Origin: Rothia dentocariosa ATCC 17931
Lineage (GTDB): Bacteria; Actinomycetota; Actinomycetes; Actinomycetales; Micrococcaceae
Reading direction: 5' to 3'
DNA length: 64,000 bases
Assembly: GCF_000164695.2 (NCBI RefSeq)
Contig: NC_014643.1
Coordinates: forward strand, 434,001 to 498,000
A program made the position numbers and the translations under genes. This document shows, one piece after another, positions 36,390 to 46,127 of the stretch. Each line of letters opens with the position of its first letter. Position 1 is the first letter of the stretch. The notes under the pieces are model-generated. The model had not been told where the DNA came from. It saw only the letters and a list, made by a program, of their open reading frames with translations, and ran no database searches.

Positions 36390-37907
36390 GTGGGACGCTA
36401 TCTACGTCGCCTGCGCGCGCATCAGCGCAAACGGGTGCGCGATTTTTCTGAAGGTCGCATCTCCACCGCTATCGGCAAGGTTCCGCCTACATCGCCGATG
36501 ATGTATGAACAGGAAGAGGTCACTCGCCGCTTCAACCCCTTCGATATCCGAAGCTACGAGAAGTTGCGCAACCTTATTGATACGACTGTCTTCTCTTCAC
36601 CCTCACGAACCGCTATCGCGTCCTTCTTTCTGGTGATCGTTTTCTTCACCGTAACGTTGAGCCTGCCGATTTCTTCGGTCACGGGCGAACCTGCGCCATT
36701 TCACCATGCGTTCTTCACCGCCACCAGCGCGGTGACCGTGACCGGTTTGACGACCGTTTCAACAGCAGCCCAGTGGTCCGTATTCGGGCAGGTTATGATT
36801 CTGCTCGCCTGTCAGATTGGTGGTTTAGGTGCGTTGACCATGACCTCGCTTCTTGCCCTGGCGATCGGGCGGAAAATGGGTTTGCGCTCTAAACTTATCG
36901 CGCAGGAAGAGCTCAGTATCGGGCGTCTCGGTGAAGTCGGCAGCGTGCTTCGCACCGTCGCTTATACCTCAATCGGGATCGAATCGACGATCGCCCTCGT
37001 TCTTACCCCGCGTTTTCTGCTTCTTGGCGAGAATCTGCCCACCAGCCTGTGGCACGGTATTTTCTACGCCATTTCGTCCTTTAATAACGCCGGGTTCACC
37101 CCGCATTCTGATGGCTTAGTACCCTATGGGCACGATTTTTTCGTGCTCGCACCCGTGAGTATCGCCGTGTTCTTGGGGGCACTCGGATTCCCTGTGCTGA
37201 TGACGATTCAGCAGAAACCCTTCCGCCCCCGCGACTGGACTCTAACGACCAAACTCACGGTGACGACTACGAGCATCCTGTTCGTGCTGGGTGCCCTGCT
37301 CTGGGGCATAGCCGAATGGGCAAATCCGCGTACTATCGGCAATTACGGCGCGGGTGAGAAGATTCTCAGCTCGATTTTCGCTTCCATCATGACGCGCTCG
37401 GGCGGGTTCAACCTAGTCGACATGAACGATATTCGCCCGGTCACCGGCCTCATAACCGATGTGCTCATGTTCATTGGCGGCGGCTCAGCATCTACCGCAG
37501 GCGGCGTGAAAGTCACCACTATTGCCGTGATTATGCTTGCAATTATTGCGGAGGCACGCGGCGATCAATTTGTGATGACTTTCGGGCGCACGATCCCGGT
37601 GTCGGCGCTGCGCATCGCCATTTCGGTGACGATGATGAGTACCGGAATTGTACTTGTGGGCACCGGAGTTCTGCTGGCGATAACAGACCAGCCGCTCGTG
37701 CGCGTGCTCTTTGAGGTCATTTCCGCCTATGCAACCTGCGGACTGTCAAATGGGCTCTCCACGGAGCTGCCGCCCTCGGGCATCTATGTGCTCTCCCTGC
37801 TCATGTTTATTGGACGAATCGGCACCATTACCGCCGCCACCGGTTTGGCGCTGAGGTCTCGCCGCCGCCTGTATAAGTACCCCGAAGAAAGGCCCGTCAT
37901 TGGCTAG
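36390..37907 (+). CDS. TrkH/KtrB-type potassium transporter, membrane subunit
   Basis: 505 residues with the four-fold repeated M1-P-M2 layout. Pore-loop regions are visible at TATSAVTVTGLTTV, ISSFNNAGFTPHS, IMTRSGGFNLVD and ISAYATCGLSNG, each with the conserved selectivity Gly. The cytoplasmic N-terminus is basic. AAAGGAGG lies before the GTG. The TrkA-like subunit gene overlaps its end by 8 bases, so they form one unit. Confidence 0.94.
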   Translation: MGRYLRRLRAHQRKRVRDFSEGRISTAIGKVPPTSPMMYEQEEVTRRFNPFDIRSYEKLRNLIDTTVFSSPSRTAIASFFLVIVFFTVTLSLPISSVTGEPAPFHHAFFTATSAVTVTGLTTVSTAAQWSVFGQVMILLACQIGGLGALTMTSLLALAIGRKMGLRSKLIAQEELSIGRLGEVGSVLRTVAYTSIGIESTIALVLTPRFLLLGENLPTSLWHGIFYAISSFNNAGFTPHSDGLVPYGHDFFVLAPVSIAVFLGALGFPVLMTIQQKPFRPRDWTLTTKLTVTTTSILFVLGALLWGIAEWANPRTIGNYGAGEKILSSIFASIMTRSGGFNLVDMNDIRPVTGLITDVLMFIGGGSASTAGGVKVTTIAVIMLAIIAEARGDQFVMTFGRTIPVSALRIAISVTMMSTGIVLVGTGVLLAITDQPLVRVLFEVISAYATCGLSNGLSTELPPSGIYVLSLLMFIGRIGTITAATGLALRSRRRLYKYPEERPVIG

Positions 37908-38562
37908 TAACCATAACGCCCCCGTACTGATTATTGGGTTGGGACGGTTCGGTTCGGCGACCGCCGCCCAGCTTCACGCCCAGAATAAAGAGGTTCTCGC
38001 CATTGAGAAAGACCCCGAAATTGCGCAGAAATGGACGGGCGTGCTCACCCATGTGGTCTCGGCAGATGCTCGCGATATTGATGCGCTCAGGCAGCTGGGC
38101 GCGAGCGATTTCGGGTCTGCGGTTGTGGGTGTGGGTACCTCAATTGAGGCTTCCGTGCTGATTACCGCGAACCTGGTCGATCTGGGGGTTGAGCGGATTT
38201 GGGCGAAGGCGATCACCCCCTCACACGGCAAGATTCTAGAGCGTATTGGCGCGCATCATGTGGTCTACCCGGAGGCGGATGCGGGGCGCCGCGCCGCGCA
38301 CCTGGTGTCGGGACGCATGCTGGACTATATCGAATTCGACGACGATTTCGCGATCGCCAAGATGCGCCCGCCGAAGGAGACTCACGGGTTTACCCTGGCA
38401 GAGTCGGATATTCGCGCGAAATACGGGGTTTCTGTGGTGGGTATTAAGTCTCCTGGCGAGGAGTTTACCTACGCGGATGCGGCAACGCGCATCCATTCCC
38501 GGGATATTCTGATTGTCTCGGGGCAGGTGGATCTGATCGAACGTTTCGCGGCCCGCCCGTAG
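37900..38562 (+). CDS. TrkA/KtrA-type RCK regulatory subunit
   Basis: Cytoplasmic gating subunit of the potassium transporter, 220 residues. The N-terminal Rossmann domain has IIGLGRFGSATAAQL (GxGxxG) and an acidic ligand end at VLAIEKDPE. The C-terminal RCK_C domain starts near FTLAESDIRAKYGVSVVGIK. The start is TTG within the trkH stop region, with GAAAGG upstream. It binds nucleotide and probably a cyclic dinucleotide. Confidence 0.94.
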   Translation: MASNHNAPVLIIGLGRFGSATAAQLHAQNKEVLAIEKDPEIAQKWTGVLTHVVSADARDIDALRQLGASDFGSAVVGVGTSIEASVLITANLVDLGVERIWAKAITPSHGKILERIGAHHVVYPEADAGRRAAHLVSGRMLDYIEFDDDFAIAKMRPPKETHGFTLAESDIRAKYGVSVVGIKSPGEEFTYADAATRIHSRDILIVSGQVDLIERFAARP

Positions 38563-38587
38563 GTTCTGTCTTCCCCTTCTTCGTCAT

Positions 38588-38621
38588 AAAAAGAGCCTTT
38601 ATTTGAATAAAGGCTCTTTTT
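38588..38621. terminator. Bidirectional terminator after trkA
   Basis: AAAAAGAGCCTTTATT and AATAAAGGCTCTTTTT are perfect complements around TG. The A/T tracts suit both the trk operon and convergent proC. The core resembles the nested hairpin at 46128-46192. Confidence 0.85.
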
Positions 38622-38651
38622 ATGTAGGGAGAGGTAGGCAGGAGGCGGGGG

Positions 38652-39500
38652 CTAGTCAGCCGTGTACTGTTCGCTCAACTCAGCGGAACGAGCGGCGCAG
38701 GCGCGCATCGCATCCTCGGTGAGATCGAAAAGTCCCTTGTCAATAAAGGTATTGATAGCGCGCTCCGTGGTTCCATTCGGGCTGGTAACAGCCTTGCGCA
38801 GGGCGGCGGCATCCGGGTTACTATCCAGCAGGTACCCGGCGCCCGCAATCGTCGCGGATGCGAGCCTCTGTGCGGTCTCTTCATCCAGGCCGAGCTTCAC
38901 ACCGGCACTCGCCATAGTCTCTGCCAGCAGGAACCCGTAGGCGGGACCGGACCCCGAAACGGCGGTGACCGCATCCATCTGATCTTCTCGAACCTGCACT
39001 ACCAGACCCACGGTCTCTAGGATCTTCTCGGCGAGCGCAAGCTGCTTCTCAGTCACGTTCTCACTCACCGAGATCGCCAACACGCCCTTACCCACGCTTG
39101 AGGGCGTATTGGGCATGCAGCGGATCACCGGCTGACCTGCAGGAAGAGCCTTCTGCAGCGTATCGAGGGTGACTCCTGCCGCCACCGAAATGACGAGCGC
39201 ATCCGGGGCGAGAGCGGGCGAAATTTCGCGTGCCAATTCAACGATTCCATAGGGTTTAACCCCCAGAAGCACTACGGATGCGCCGCTAACCGCCTCACGG
39301 TTGGCTTCGGGCTTGAGCTCGCACCCGATCACGACGGCATCTCGCCCCTTAGGCCCCAACTGATGGCGCAGGCGGTCTATGGAGTTTTTGCTGCGCACGG
39401 TGGCGCGGATGGCCTCTGCGGGGTATCCGCCCGCGATGAGCCCGGCTGCGATGGAACCGTTCATGGAGCCGGTGCCGAGGAATGCTATATGTTCGGTCAT
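38652..39500 (-). CDS. proC: Pyrroline-5-carboxylate reductase
   Basis: Last enzyme of proline synthesis, 282 residues. The NAD(P) site is FLGTGSMNGSIAAGL at the N-terminus; VLLGVKPYGI, IRCMPNTPSSVGKG and AVSGSGPAYGFLLAE are the ProC signatures. AAGGA lies 6 bases before the ATG. Divergent from the ClC channel gene. Confidence 0.96.
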   Translation of the reverse strand: MTEHIAFLGTGSMNGSIAAGLIAGGYPAEAIRATVRSKNSIDRLRHQLGPKGRDAVVIGCELKPEANREAVSGASVVLLGVKPYGIVELAREISPALAPDALVISVAAGVTLDTLQKALPAGQPVIRCMPNTPSSVGKGVLAISVSENVTEKQLALAEKILETVGLVVQVREDQMDAVTAVSGSGPAYGFLLAETMASAGVKLGLDEETAQRLASATIAGAGYLLDSNPDAAALRKAVTSPNGTTERAINTFIDKGLFDLTEDAMRACAARSAELSEQYTAD

Positions 39501-39659
39501 CTTCGATCCTTACTGTCTGCTTCGTTCGTGTCGCGGGGCGCATGCCGCCCGCACCACAGGGTATGTTATCTAGCATACAATCCAACACCGGCTCCGGCGG
39601 CTCCCCGTATGTACTCCGGTACAAACAAGGGCTGCGGTTCGCGGCTAGAATGTAAAACG

Positions 39660-41030
39660 ATGAAAACACGTCTGATTCGCTGTGCTCACCTTCTGCTGTG
39701 CACCGTGCTGATTGGCGCGGCCACCGGTGGCGGGGCGATTATTTTGCACTACCTCCTGGATATCATGCAGGAGGTCACGTTCGGGCATACGGAGGCGGAG
39801 CATCCGATCGTGACGGATCACAGCGATATCGTTCGACGTGTACTGGTGCTGATCGCGGTGGGCGTGGTGGTCTCCATCATCTGGTTTTTACTTCAGCGGC
39901 GCACTAAGCTGGTGTCCATTAAGGCGCAGATTCGCGGCGAAACTCCGCAGGAGCGCCACCCGGGATTTCTACGGCAAACCCTGCACAGCCTCACTCAGAT
40001 TGTGGCCGTGGGTGCGGGTGCTCCGGTGGGTAAAGAGGTTGCCCCGCGCGAGCTGGGCGCACTGTTTGCTGGGCGTCTGGCGGATCTGATGCGCATCCCG
40101 CAGACCGTGCGCCCAGTGTTGGTAGCCTCGGCTGCGGCGGCGGGTTTAGCGGCTGTGTACCAGGTTCCGGTGGGCGGTTTTGTTTTCCTATTTGAGGCTC
40201 TCGGTTTAGCGCTGTCGCTGCGCAATATTTTCACGGGTGCGGTCCTGGTTCTTGTGGCAACCTGCACCGCGAATCTGGTGATTTCGGATGCGCCCACCTA
40301 CCCCGTCCCGCAGCTGCAGACCACCGGTGAATCGCTGCTGCTCGCGGTTGTTCTTGGTCTGGCTATCACTCCCCTGGCGCTGTGGTTCCGGGCGGCGTCT
40401 CAACGCGCAGAGAGCCGCAAAACTACGAATCGGAACGTGCTCTGGCGGCTTCCCCTGGTACTTGCGTTGGTGGCGGTGACCTCGATTTTCCTGCCGGAGA
40501 TTCTGGGGAACGGCCGCCCGCTGACCCAGCATATTTTCGATGCCGCATCCGGTTTATCTTCGAGCTCCGGCAGGCTTGACGCGACCGCCTTAGGCCAGGC
40601 TCTTCTCTATGCTCTCGCACTGCTGGCAGCCAAAGTGATCCTGGTGGTGGCGAGTCTGCGCAACGGTGCCTACGGGGGCACGCTCACACCGGGGCTGGCC
40701 CTGGGTTCCGCCTGCGGTTTCGTGCTTACGGGCGCTCTAATCCTCGTGTTCCCGACGCTGCTTCAGCTTCCACCGGGCGCGGGAGCGTTTCATGCGTCAG
40801 AACTTCTCGGGATCGCCGGGCTGCTGGGCGCGGTCACTTTCCTGAGCCTGTCGATGAACGCCCCGCTGAGTGCCTGCGCCCTGATTCTTGGGTTCGCCGG
40901 GCAAGACTGGCAGGCGTATGCGCCTTTCACGGTAGCGGTCGGCACGGCATGGGGTGTCAAATACCTGTGGATGCGCTTAGGTAACAAAACACAGCACGCC
41001 CCGCAGACCGTAGCGCCTAGTCAGCGTTAA
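39660..41030 (+). CDS. ClC-family chloride channel/transporter
   Basis: 456 residues from the ATG at 39660, about ten hydrophobic segments. The ClC filter motif normally written GxEGP reads GAPVGKEVAPRELGALF, and the third filter region is GGTLTPGLALGSACG. NAPLSACALILGFAG is also conserved. The longer open frame upstream overlaps proC and is not credible. TAGAAT ends 8 bases before the ATG and no ribosome binding site is present, so it is probably leaderless. Chloride or a related anion; channel or antiporter cannot be decided. Confidence 0.88.
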   Translation: MKTRLIRCAHLLLCTVLIGAATGGGAIILHYLLDIMQEVTFGHTEAEHPIVTDHSDIVRRVLVLIAVGVVVSIIWFLLQRRTKLVSIKAQIRGETPQERHPGFLRQTLHSLTQIVAVGAGAPVGKEVAPRELGALFAGRLADLMRIPQTVRPVLVASAAAAGLAAVYQVPVGGFVFLFEALGLALSLRNIFTGAVLVLVATCTANLVISDAPTYPVPQLQTTGESLLLAVVLGLAITPLALWFRAASQRAESRKTTNRNVLWRLPLVLALVAVTSIFLPEILGNGRPLTQHIFDAASGLSSSSGRLDATALGQALLYALALLAAKVILVVASLRNGAYGGTLTPGLALGSACGFVLTGALILVFPTLLQLPPGAGAFHASELLGIAGLLGAVTFLSLSMNAPLSACALILGFAGQDWQAYAPFTVAVGTAWGVKYLWMRLGNKTQHAPQTVAPSQR

Positions 41031-41606
41031 GACTCGGCTGGCTGAGGCTGAGCACCTGTAAGGGAATTTCGCGTGCTTTACGCGTGTCGCACAAGCGGCA
41101 TGCACGGGTTTCTTGTGTGGATGCGGCTATAATAATTTACTTTACAGTGCATCTATTTTAGGTGTGTTCAGGTTCTTCTACCCGCCGTCGGCTTCATGCC
41201 TACGGTACCGCGGGCGAAGATTCACCGGGTTTTCCGGGCGATGCACACACCCGAAAGAGGGTGCCTGCCGCGCATCCGACTGCAGGCTCAAGCTCGACTA
41301 TACATATGGTGTTGTGCAAGGTAACTTCGTGTTGTACGCTGACTTGGAGATATCTCTCGCTATCCTTAAAGAGCCCAATATTTCCGGGGTGTTTAGGCAA
41401 CTCGTGCCCGTTTTGGGTACTATTGCAGAGGTTATCCCGCGAAATTCCAGTTCGCAGCCTAGCCATACCGCTAACCGCGCCTTAGCTGAGCTCTTACCGG
41501 TGCCTAGCACCCGCTGGATTTTCTAGGCGGAAAACCACCCCGCCCGCACCGGCTCAACACCTGCCCACAGACTTTAACACCAGCCACAGCATCCGAGGGA
41601 GACACG
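41031..41606 (+). other. 576-base region without a supported gene
   Basis: Contains a perfect TATAAT at 41128-41133, which may start the transcript of the following gene and would give a leader of roughly 465 bases. A 137-codon open frame (41113-41526) runs through it but includes the -10 box and has no ribosome binding site. Its last third (NFVLYADLEISLAILKE) reads somewhat protein-like. Leader RNA, a decayed gene or a small RNA are all possible. Confidence 0.35.
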
Positions 41607-42962
41607 ATGAGCGATAAGAATCCTCATACCTCTGAGCGCATACAGGATTCGCACCACCAGGGAGGTGCTCCTTTCAGCAATCCTCGACGCTCTCAGACTT
41701 CGACGACTGTGCAGCACGCGCAGGAAGAATCACCTGCCCAAAACTCGCTGCCCCCTCAGGATGCCGGGCCGGATGCGACCGCCCAGACCCCGCAGGCGGC
41801 GCAGGATCCGCAAGACGCGAAGACTCAAGAGTCCGCTCAGAAATCTGCCGAGGATTCCTCTGCCGAGAGCGCTCACGCTACCCAGTCCACACCGTGGGGT
41901 TCACAGACCTCAAAGCCCCAGCCTGCCGAGGCCGAGAGCGCTCAACCCGCCGCCGTTGAGATCGATACGAACACCCCTGCGGAGGCGCTTCCCCAGAGTA
42001 TTTCGCGCCCGGATGCTGACGAGGCTGTTCACCACGAAAATACTCAGACCCGTCAGCTGCCGGTGCAGAGCCGACCTGAGCAGGGCCCGCTGAGCTCGTA
42101 TCTTTCGGAGAAGCCACAGGATTCTGAGGCTCCTGATCCTGCCGCTGCACACGCGGAGGCACCGGAGGCTGAACCTGTCGATAACATTCCGCAGTCCATC
42201 TCGCGCCCGGATGCTGACGAGGCTGGCGACGCGGAAGACGTGAGGACCCGCCAGCTTCCCGCCCAGGCCCAGGAACAGGGCGCATTCCAGTCCATCGCCG
42301 ATACGATGTCTGCCGCTCGGGCAGAGCGCGGGTCTAGTGCCCCTGCCGACTCCGCCGCATCCGAAGCGCAGGCTTCCGCAGAGAAAACTGGGGCTAAGAA
42401 GGTGTATGAAGACACCATGCCCGCATCCGCAATTCCGATCATTACGGCGAACACCCCGGCGGTATCGGTCGGGGCACCGGCAAGCGGTCAGATAGCCGCG
42501 ACCACGGGTTCGGTGCCTGCGGGTGCCGAGAAAACCCCCGAGCAGAAACGTTCGCGCGAGCTCAAGACCATTGTTACGGTGACCGCGATTCGTACCGTTC
42601 TGCTTGCCGCGTGCCTGGTGATGTATGGCTTCGGCTTTGGCGGCGGCGGAACCTTCAACATGATGCTTGGCTACGGCGGCGCTGTATATATGCTCGTGCA
42701 GATTGTGGCGTGTATTTTCGCAGTGCGCTCGAAGTCTACGAAGGGTATGCGCATCCTGAATGGAATTAGTGCCGGATTGGGTATTATTCTGCTGATCGTC
42801 ACGGCGATCGTCTATGCTGGCTGGTCGGGTGAGGATTCTTCAGCCGGGGCCTATATCTTCATCATGGCGGATATTATTCTGAGCGTGATTATTGCTTCGG
42901 CTCGGTCGATTATCGAGCAGCCGAAGGAGGACGTTGAACCCGAGAGGTTAGCCCGCGAATAG
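41607..42962 (+). CDS. Membrane protein with repetitive disordered N-terminus
   Basis: 451 residues. About 300 N-terminal residues are Ala/Gln/Glu/Ser/Pro-rich and contain two copies of a motif, QSISRPDADEAVHHENTQ and QSISRPDADEAGDAEDVR, each followed by TRQLP. The C-terminal 140 residues have four hydrophobic segments (TVTAIRTVLLAACLVMYGFG, MLVQIVACIFAV, GLGIILLIVTAIVYAG, FIMADIILSVIIASA). GGGAG precedes the ATG. No family recognised; a small multi-span membrane domain with a long cytoplasmic tail. It ends at a strong terminator. Confidence 0.8.
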   Translation: MSDKNPHTSERIQDSHHQGGAPFSNPRRSQTSTTVQHAQEESPAQNSLPPQDAGPDATAQTPQAAQDPQDAKTQESAQKSAEDSSAESAHATQSTPWGSQTSKPQPAEAESAQPAAVEIDTNTPAEALPQSISRPDADEAVHHENTQTRQLPVQSRPEQGPLSSYLSEKPQDSEAPDPAAAHAEAPEAEPVDNIPQSISRPDADEAGDAEDVRTRQLPAQAQEQGAFQSIADTMSAARAERGSSAPADSAASEAQASAEKTGAKKVYEDTMPASAIPIITANTPAVSVGAPASGQIAATTGSVPAGAEKTPEQKRSRELKTIVTVTAIRTVLLAACLVMYGFGFGGGGTFNMMLGYGGAVYMLVQIVACIFAVRSKSTKGMRILNGISAGLGIILLIVTAIVYAGWSGEDSSAGAYIFIMADIILSVIIASARSIIEQPKEDVEPERLARE

Positions 42963-43398
42963 GCGATCGCTTTCCCCTATAGTCTAAGGTCGGATGCACC
43001 GGGTACGGTCCTGGCGCATCCGACTTTTGTGTACACTCTTGTGAAAACACCAGGCTCTGCGGCGGAAAACTATCGGCTGGTACGGTTTGGGACTAAATGC
43101 CTGTGTACCCCGTCAAAGGGCTGCAGACACTTCTAGTCTTAGAGAAGCCTGCTTAATCGGTCGATTTGTTACAGACTGTGACGTCATGCCTTGTTTACTA
43201 GACACTCGTGCTTCTTCCCCGGTATAACACCTTCAAACCGTCGATTGAACATGTGTATATCTGAGCTGTATTTAGCTTACGAACATTAAGTTTTGATAAA
43301 TCATCCCTGAGTATGAGGGTTTTTAATGCCGCAAAGGCATAGTATAGAAACTCAACCTATACACCAGACATGCTTGCGAACCATATTTTGGGGGAATC
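42963..43398. other. Intergenic region with terminator
   Basis: The first part holds the terminator of the preceding gene. The rest is AT-rich with several TATA-like stretches leading to the next gene. No gene seen. Confidence 0.5.
42989..43028 (+). terminator. Intrinsic terminator
   Basis: GTCGGATGC (42989-42997) pairs with GCATCCGAC (43016-43024), followed by TTTT. Confidence 0.85.
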
Positions 43399-43887
43399 AT
43401 GAGCACACGAGCAGCATCTGCGGGAGCGTACACCGCCCTAGGTGGCGTTGAGCGTGCGCACGGCATCCCGCAGCGTGGCTCGGGTGAGGTTACCTTCAGG
43501 CATACGTTGGCATCCGTGGGGTACACGGTACGCGTTCTGTTTATGGTACTCCCGTATGTGATGACGTTCTTCGCGCTTCTGGTGAGTGGCGATTTGACTA
43601 GCGACTGGAGCCACATACTGTTCCACCCGATGGGGCAGTTCATTCTGGTATACGCGCTGGGGCATATTGTTGCGAACGTGTGCTTCAATTTTCGGATGGG
43701 CACCGGGCTGGTGCGGTCCGTCAATGCTTTAGGCGCGGTACTGTGTGTGGCGGTTTCTCCGCTGTGGTTCCGACTGCTCACGAGCGGTAACTTGGCGCTG
43801 GATGCGCTGTGGACGCTCACGATCGTGCCCCTTGAGTTTGTGGCGTGCTTGACGTTTTACATGCACGCGGTACGGAGGGATGGGTAG
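43399..43887 (+). CDS. Small four-helix membrane protein, unknown function
   Basis: 162 residues. Four hydrophobic segments are visible (YTVRVLFMVLPYVMTFFALL, FILVYALGHIVANVCF, ALGAVLCVAVSPLWF, LTIVPLEFVACLTFYM), with a hydrophilic N-terminus of about 35 residues. GGGG upstream of the ATG is a weak ribosome binding site. Monocistronic. No family recognised. Confidence 0.7.
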   Translation: MSTRAASAGAYTALGGVERAHGIPQRGSGEVTFRHTLASVGYTVRVLFMVLPYVMTFFALLVSGDLTSDWSHILFHPMGQFILVYALGHIVANVCFNFRMGTGLVRSVNALGAVLCVAVSPLWFRLLTSGNLALDALWTLTIVPLEFVACLTFYMHAVRRDG

Positions 43888-44274
43888 ACCCCTCCAGACC
43901 CTCGCACAGTGTCAGTGAGAGCACCTCCCTAGTGAGCACCCGACGTTCGTTCTTCCGTCGGGTGCTCACTCTCTGTCTGAAACTTTTCGCAGCGATACCA
44001 AAGCGATAGCGAAAAATTGCATGGGAACACGGTCTTCGCTTCTGAATTTTAGATACCCCGCATATTCTCGCGCGTAACAGCGCATAAGAGCGGGTAAAAG
44101 CTCCACCTGTTAAGTGCAGTGTTACCAAAATAACGCCTTGTCACGGAATATTGGAACACTGTTTATGTGGCGTGGGGTGTCTCAGATTCAACTTAAAGGT
44201 GTAAAATTCCTGCTGAAGACTAGCTCTACGACAAGTACGGCATTAGACACCCACTCGCCACAAGGAGCCCCGTC
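43888..44274. other. Intergenic region with perfect inverted repeat
   Basis: AGTGAGCACCCGACG (43931-43945) and CGTCGGGTGCTCACT (43956-43970) are perfect complements with a 10-base loop and no T-tract; probably the stop for the preceding gene. The remainder is AT-rich promoter-like sequence before the repeat-protein gene. No gene seen. Confidence 0.55.
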
Positions 44275-46092
44275 ATGGACGACCACCGCCTCAACGCAGA
44301 GTCACGCATACAAAGCATTACAGAACCGCCGCTTTTAGAACCTTCTAAGCAGCGGACTGCCAGACCTATCGCCTGGTCGATTCTTATATGCGCGATTCTC
44401 TGCGTAATAGCCGCAATTATTATTCCATTCCTCACCAAACAAACCACTCTCTCACTTGTGCTGTATGCGATCGGCGGTGTGCTCACAGTTCTCGCACTCA
44501 TCGTATTCACCCGCCGGAACCGGTCAAGCGTGGCGACGGTCGCCCACAAAAGCGTTGATATTTTTGGCGTTACACGTGCAGAACGTGAGTCTATCTACCA
44601 GCAAGCTACCGCTCAGCTTGAGGATCAGCAGGCGAAAACGCGGCAGAAAAGTCTCTATACCCTGCTTGCGCTCGTCGATAAATGCCTTGAGGACGAAACT
44701 TTAAGCTACGAAGACCGCAATAAGGAGGGGCAGCGCATTGTCAATAAGATCAGCGGGTACATTCAGTCTCCGCCGATTTTTGACCCGCACGCCCTGGAGC
44801 TTACGCACGGCGCATTTCACGCGAAGAGCGCCCTTCTGCGCGAAGAAGCTGAGCTGCGTTTCGGCCTGATGCAGCAGATTCGTGACCGTCTGCGCGCCCC
44901 CTCGGATGCGGGCGGCTACCAGGACGGCCCGTGGACGAACTTTGAATACGATTTTTCGGGAAGCACCTTCTTCTACCCCATCGAGTTCAGCCGAGTCTTC
45001 TTCAATAAGACCGCTGATTTCAGCGGGTGCACCTACAGGTACGAAGCCGATTTTAGCGGCACGATCTACCGTAACTGGGCGGATTTCCGCGGTTCTACCT
45101 ATCTGGCGCACGCAAACTTTAGTGGGTCTTCGTACCACGGCGCGGCATCGTTGAACGATTCCGTATACCGCAGCACCGCAGACTTTAGCGGCAACCTGTA
45201 CCTGGATCAGGCGAACTTTAGCGGGTCTACGTACCATGAGGCGGTAACTTTCGTGAATTCCACGTACCGCAACTGGGCGGTGTTCCGTAACTCAACGTAC
45301 CTTGGCGCGGTGGATTTCAGCGGCTCTGTTTATCATAATCAGGCGAACTTCCATAACTCCGTCTACACCGGTACCGTGACCTTCAACAGCTCCGTTTATC
45401 ATAATCAGGCGAACTTTCATAACTGCGTGTACACGCGGGTGGCAAGTTTTGGCGACTGCACCTATCATCGGGCGGATTTCAGCGGGTCTGTCTACACGGA
45501 CGACGTGCATTTCAATCACTGCCGTTACGGTGGCGATGTGTATTTCCGCCGGTCTGTTTATAACGGTTGGGCTGATTTTCAGGGTTCGGTGTACAGCAAG
45601 TGGGCGAATTACACGAGCTCGCTGTACTACGGTCTGGCGGGGTTCCAGAACTCGACGTATGCCGACAAGGCGCTCTTTAGGGGTTCCGTGTATGGTAATG
45701 CGGTAACCTTCCAGGGTTCTGTCTTTACCGGCGCGGCGCCCGCTTTCATGAATGTTGAGGCGTGGGCGCAGTACATTTCGTTCTTCGCACCGACGGAGAA
45801 TGTCTTCTCGCTGGGGCAGGGCTACTCTATCGACACCGGTGCATCCGGGCTGCCGAGCGAGTGCCCGCCACTGGCTGTGGAGCATCGGCAGTATTTGGCG
45901 CATAAGAACGGCGAGCTGCACGAGATCACCCAGCATCTTCACGGCGACGATGCGCGCAGCACCGATAGGCTGGGTCTAACCAAGGAACTTTCGGGCAGGC
46001 TAAAGTCTACCGTTGAGGAACTGCACGCCTGGCGCGAGAAAATCACGACAATCCCGCTGCAGGAGCAAGACCGCCAGCAGGTAGGGGTTTAG
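44275..46092 (+). CDS. 11-residue-repeat (pentapeptide-like) membrane protein 1
   Basis: 605 residues. Two membrane segments lie near residues 27-75 (WSILICAILCVIAAIIIPFL, LVLYAIGGVLTVLALIVF). A helical domain follows (ERESIYQQATAQLEDQQAK), then the family mark FEYDFSGSTFFYPIEFS. There are 22 tandem repeats of 11 residues, e.g. ADFSGTIYRNW and ANFSGSSYHGA, with a single 10-residue unit near residue 405. The C-terminal cap ends in a coiled coil (LKSTVEELHAWREK). AAGGAG lies 8 bases before the ATG. First of three tandem paralogues; the period of 11 does not match ordinary pentapeptide repeats. Function unknown. Confidence 0.87.
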   Translation: MDDHRLNAESRIQSITEPPLLEPSKQRTARPIAWSILICAILCVIAAIIIPFLTKQTTLSLVLYAIGGVLTVLALIVFTRRNRSSVATVAHKSVDIFGVTRAERESIYQQATAQLEDQQAKTRQKSLYTLLALVDKCLEDETLSYEDRNKEGQRIVNKISGYIQSPPIFDPHALELTHGAFHAKSALLREEAELRFGLMQQIRDRLRAPSDAGGYQDGPWTNFEYDFSGSTFFYPIEFSRVFFNKTADFSGCTYRYEADFSGTIYRNWADFRGSTYLAHANFSGSSYHGAASLNDSVYRSTADFSGNLYLDQANFSGSTYHEAVTFVNSTYRNWAVFRNSTYLGAVDFSGSVYHNQANFHNSVYTGTVTFNSSVYHNQANFHNCVYTRVASFGDCTYHRADFSGSVYTDDVHFNHCRYGGDVYFRRSVYNGWADFQGSVYSKWANYTSSLYYGLAGFQNSTYADKALFRGSVYGNAVTFQGSVFTGAAPAFMNVEAWAQYISFFAPTENVFSLGQGYSIDTGASGLPSECPPLAVEHRQYLAHKNGELHEITQHLHGDDARSTDRLGLTKELSGRLKSTVEELHAWREKITTIPLQEQDRQQVGV

Positions 46093-46127
46093 GGGGCTCT
46101 CTCCCCTGTCTCTTGCGCTTCTTGCGT

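Noticed and set aside
39363..39659. 99-residue N-terminal extension of the ClC protein
   Set aside because: It overlaps proC on the other strand, has no membrane or targeting features, and a leaderless promoter points to 39660.
41113..41526. 137-codon open frame before the membrane protein
   Set aside because: Starts upstream of a consensus -10 box, has no ribosome binding site, and its first half has no protein-like features. Kept only as a remark on the region.
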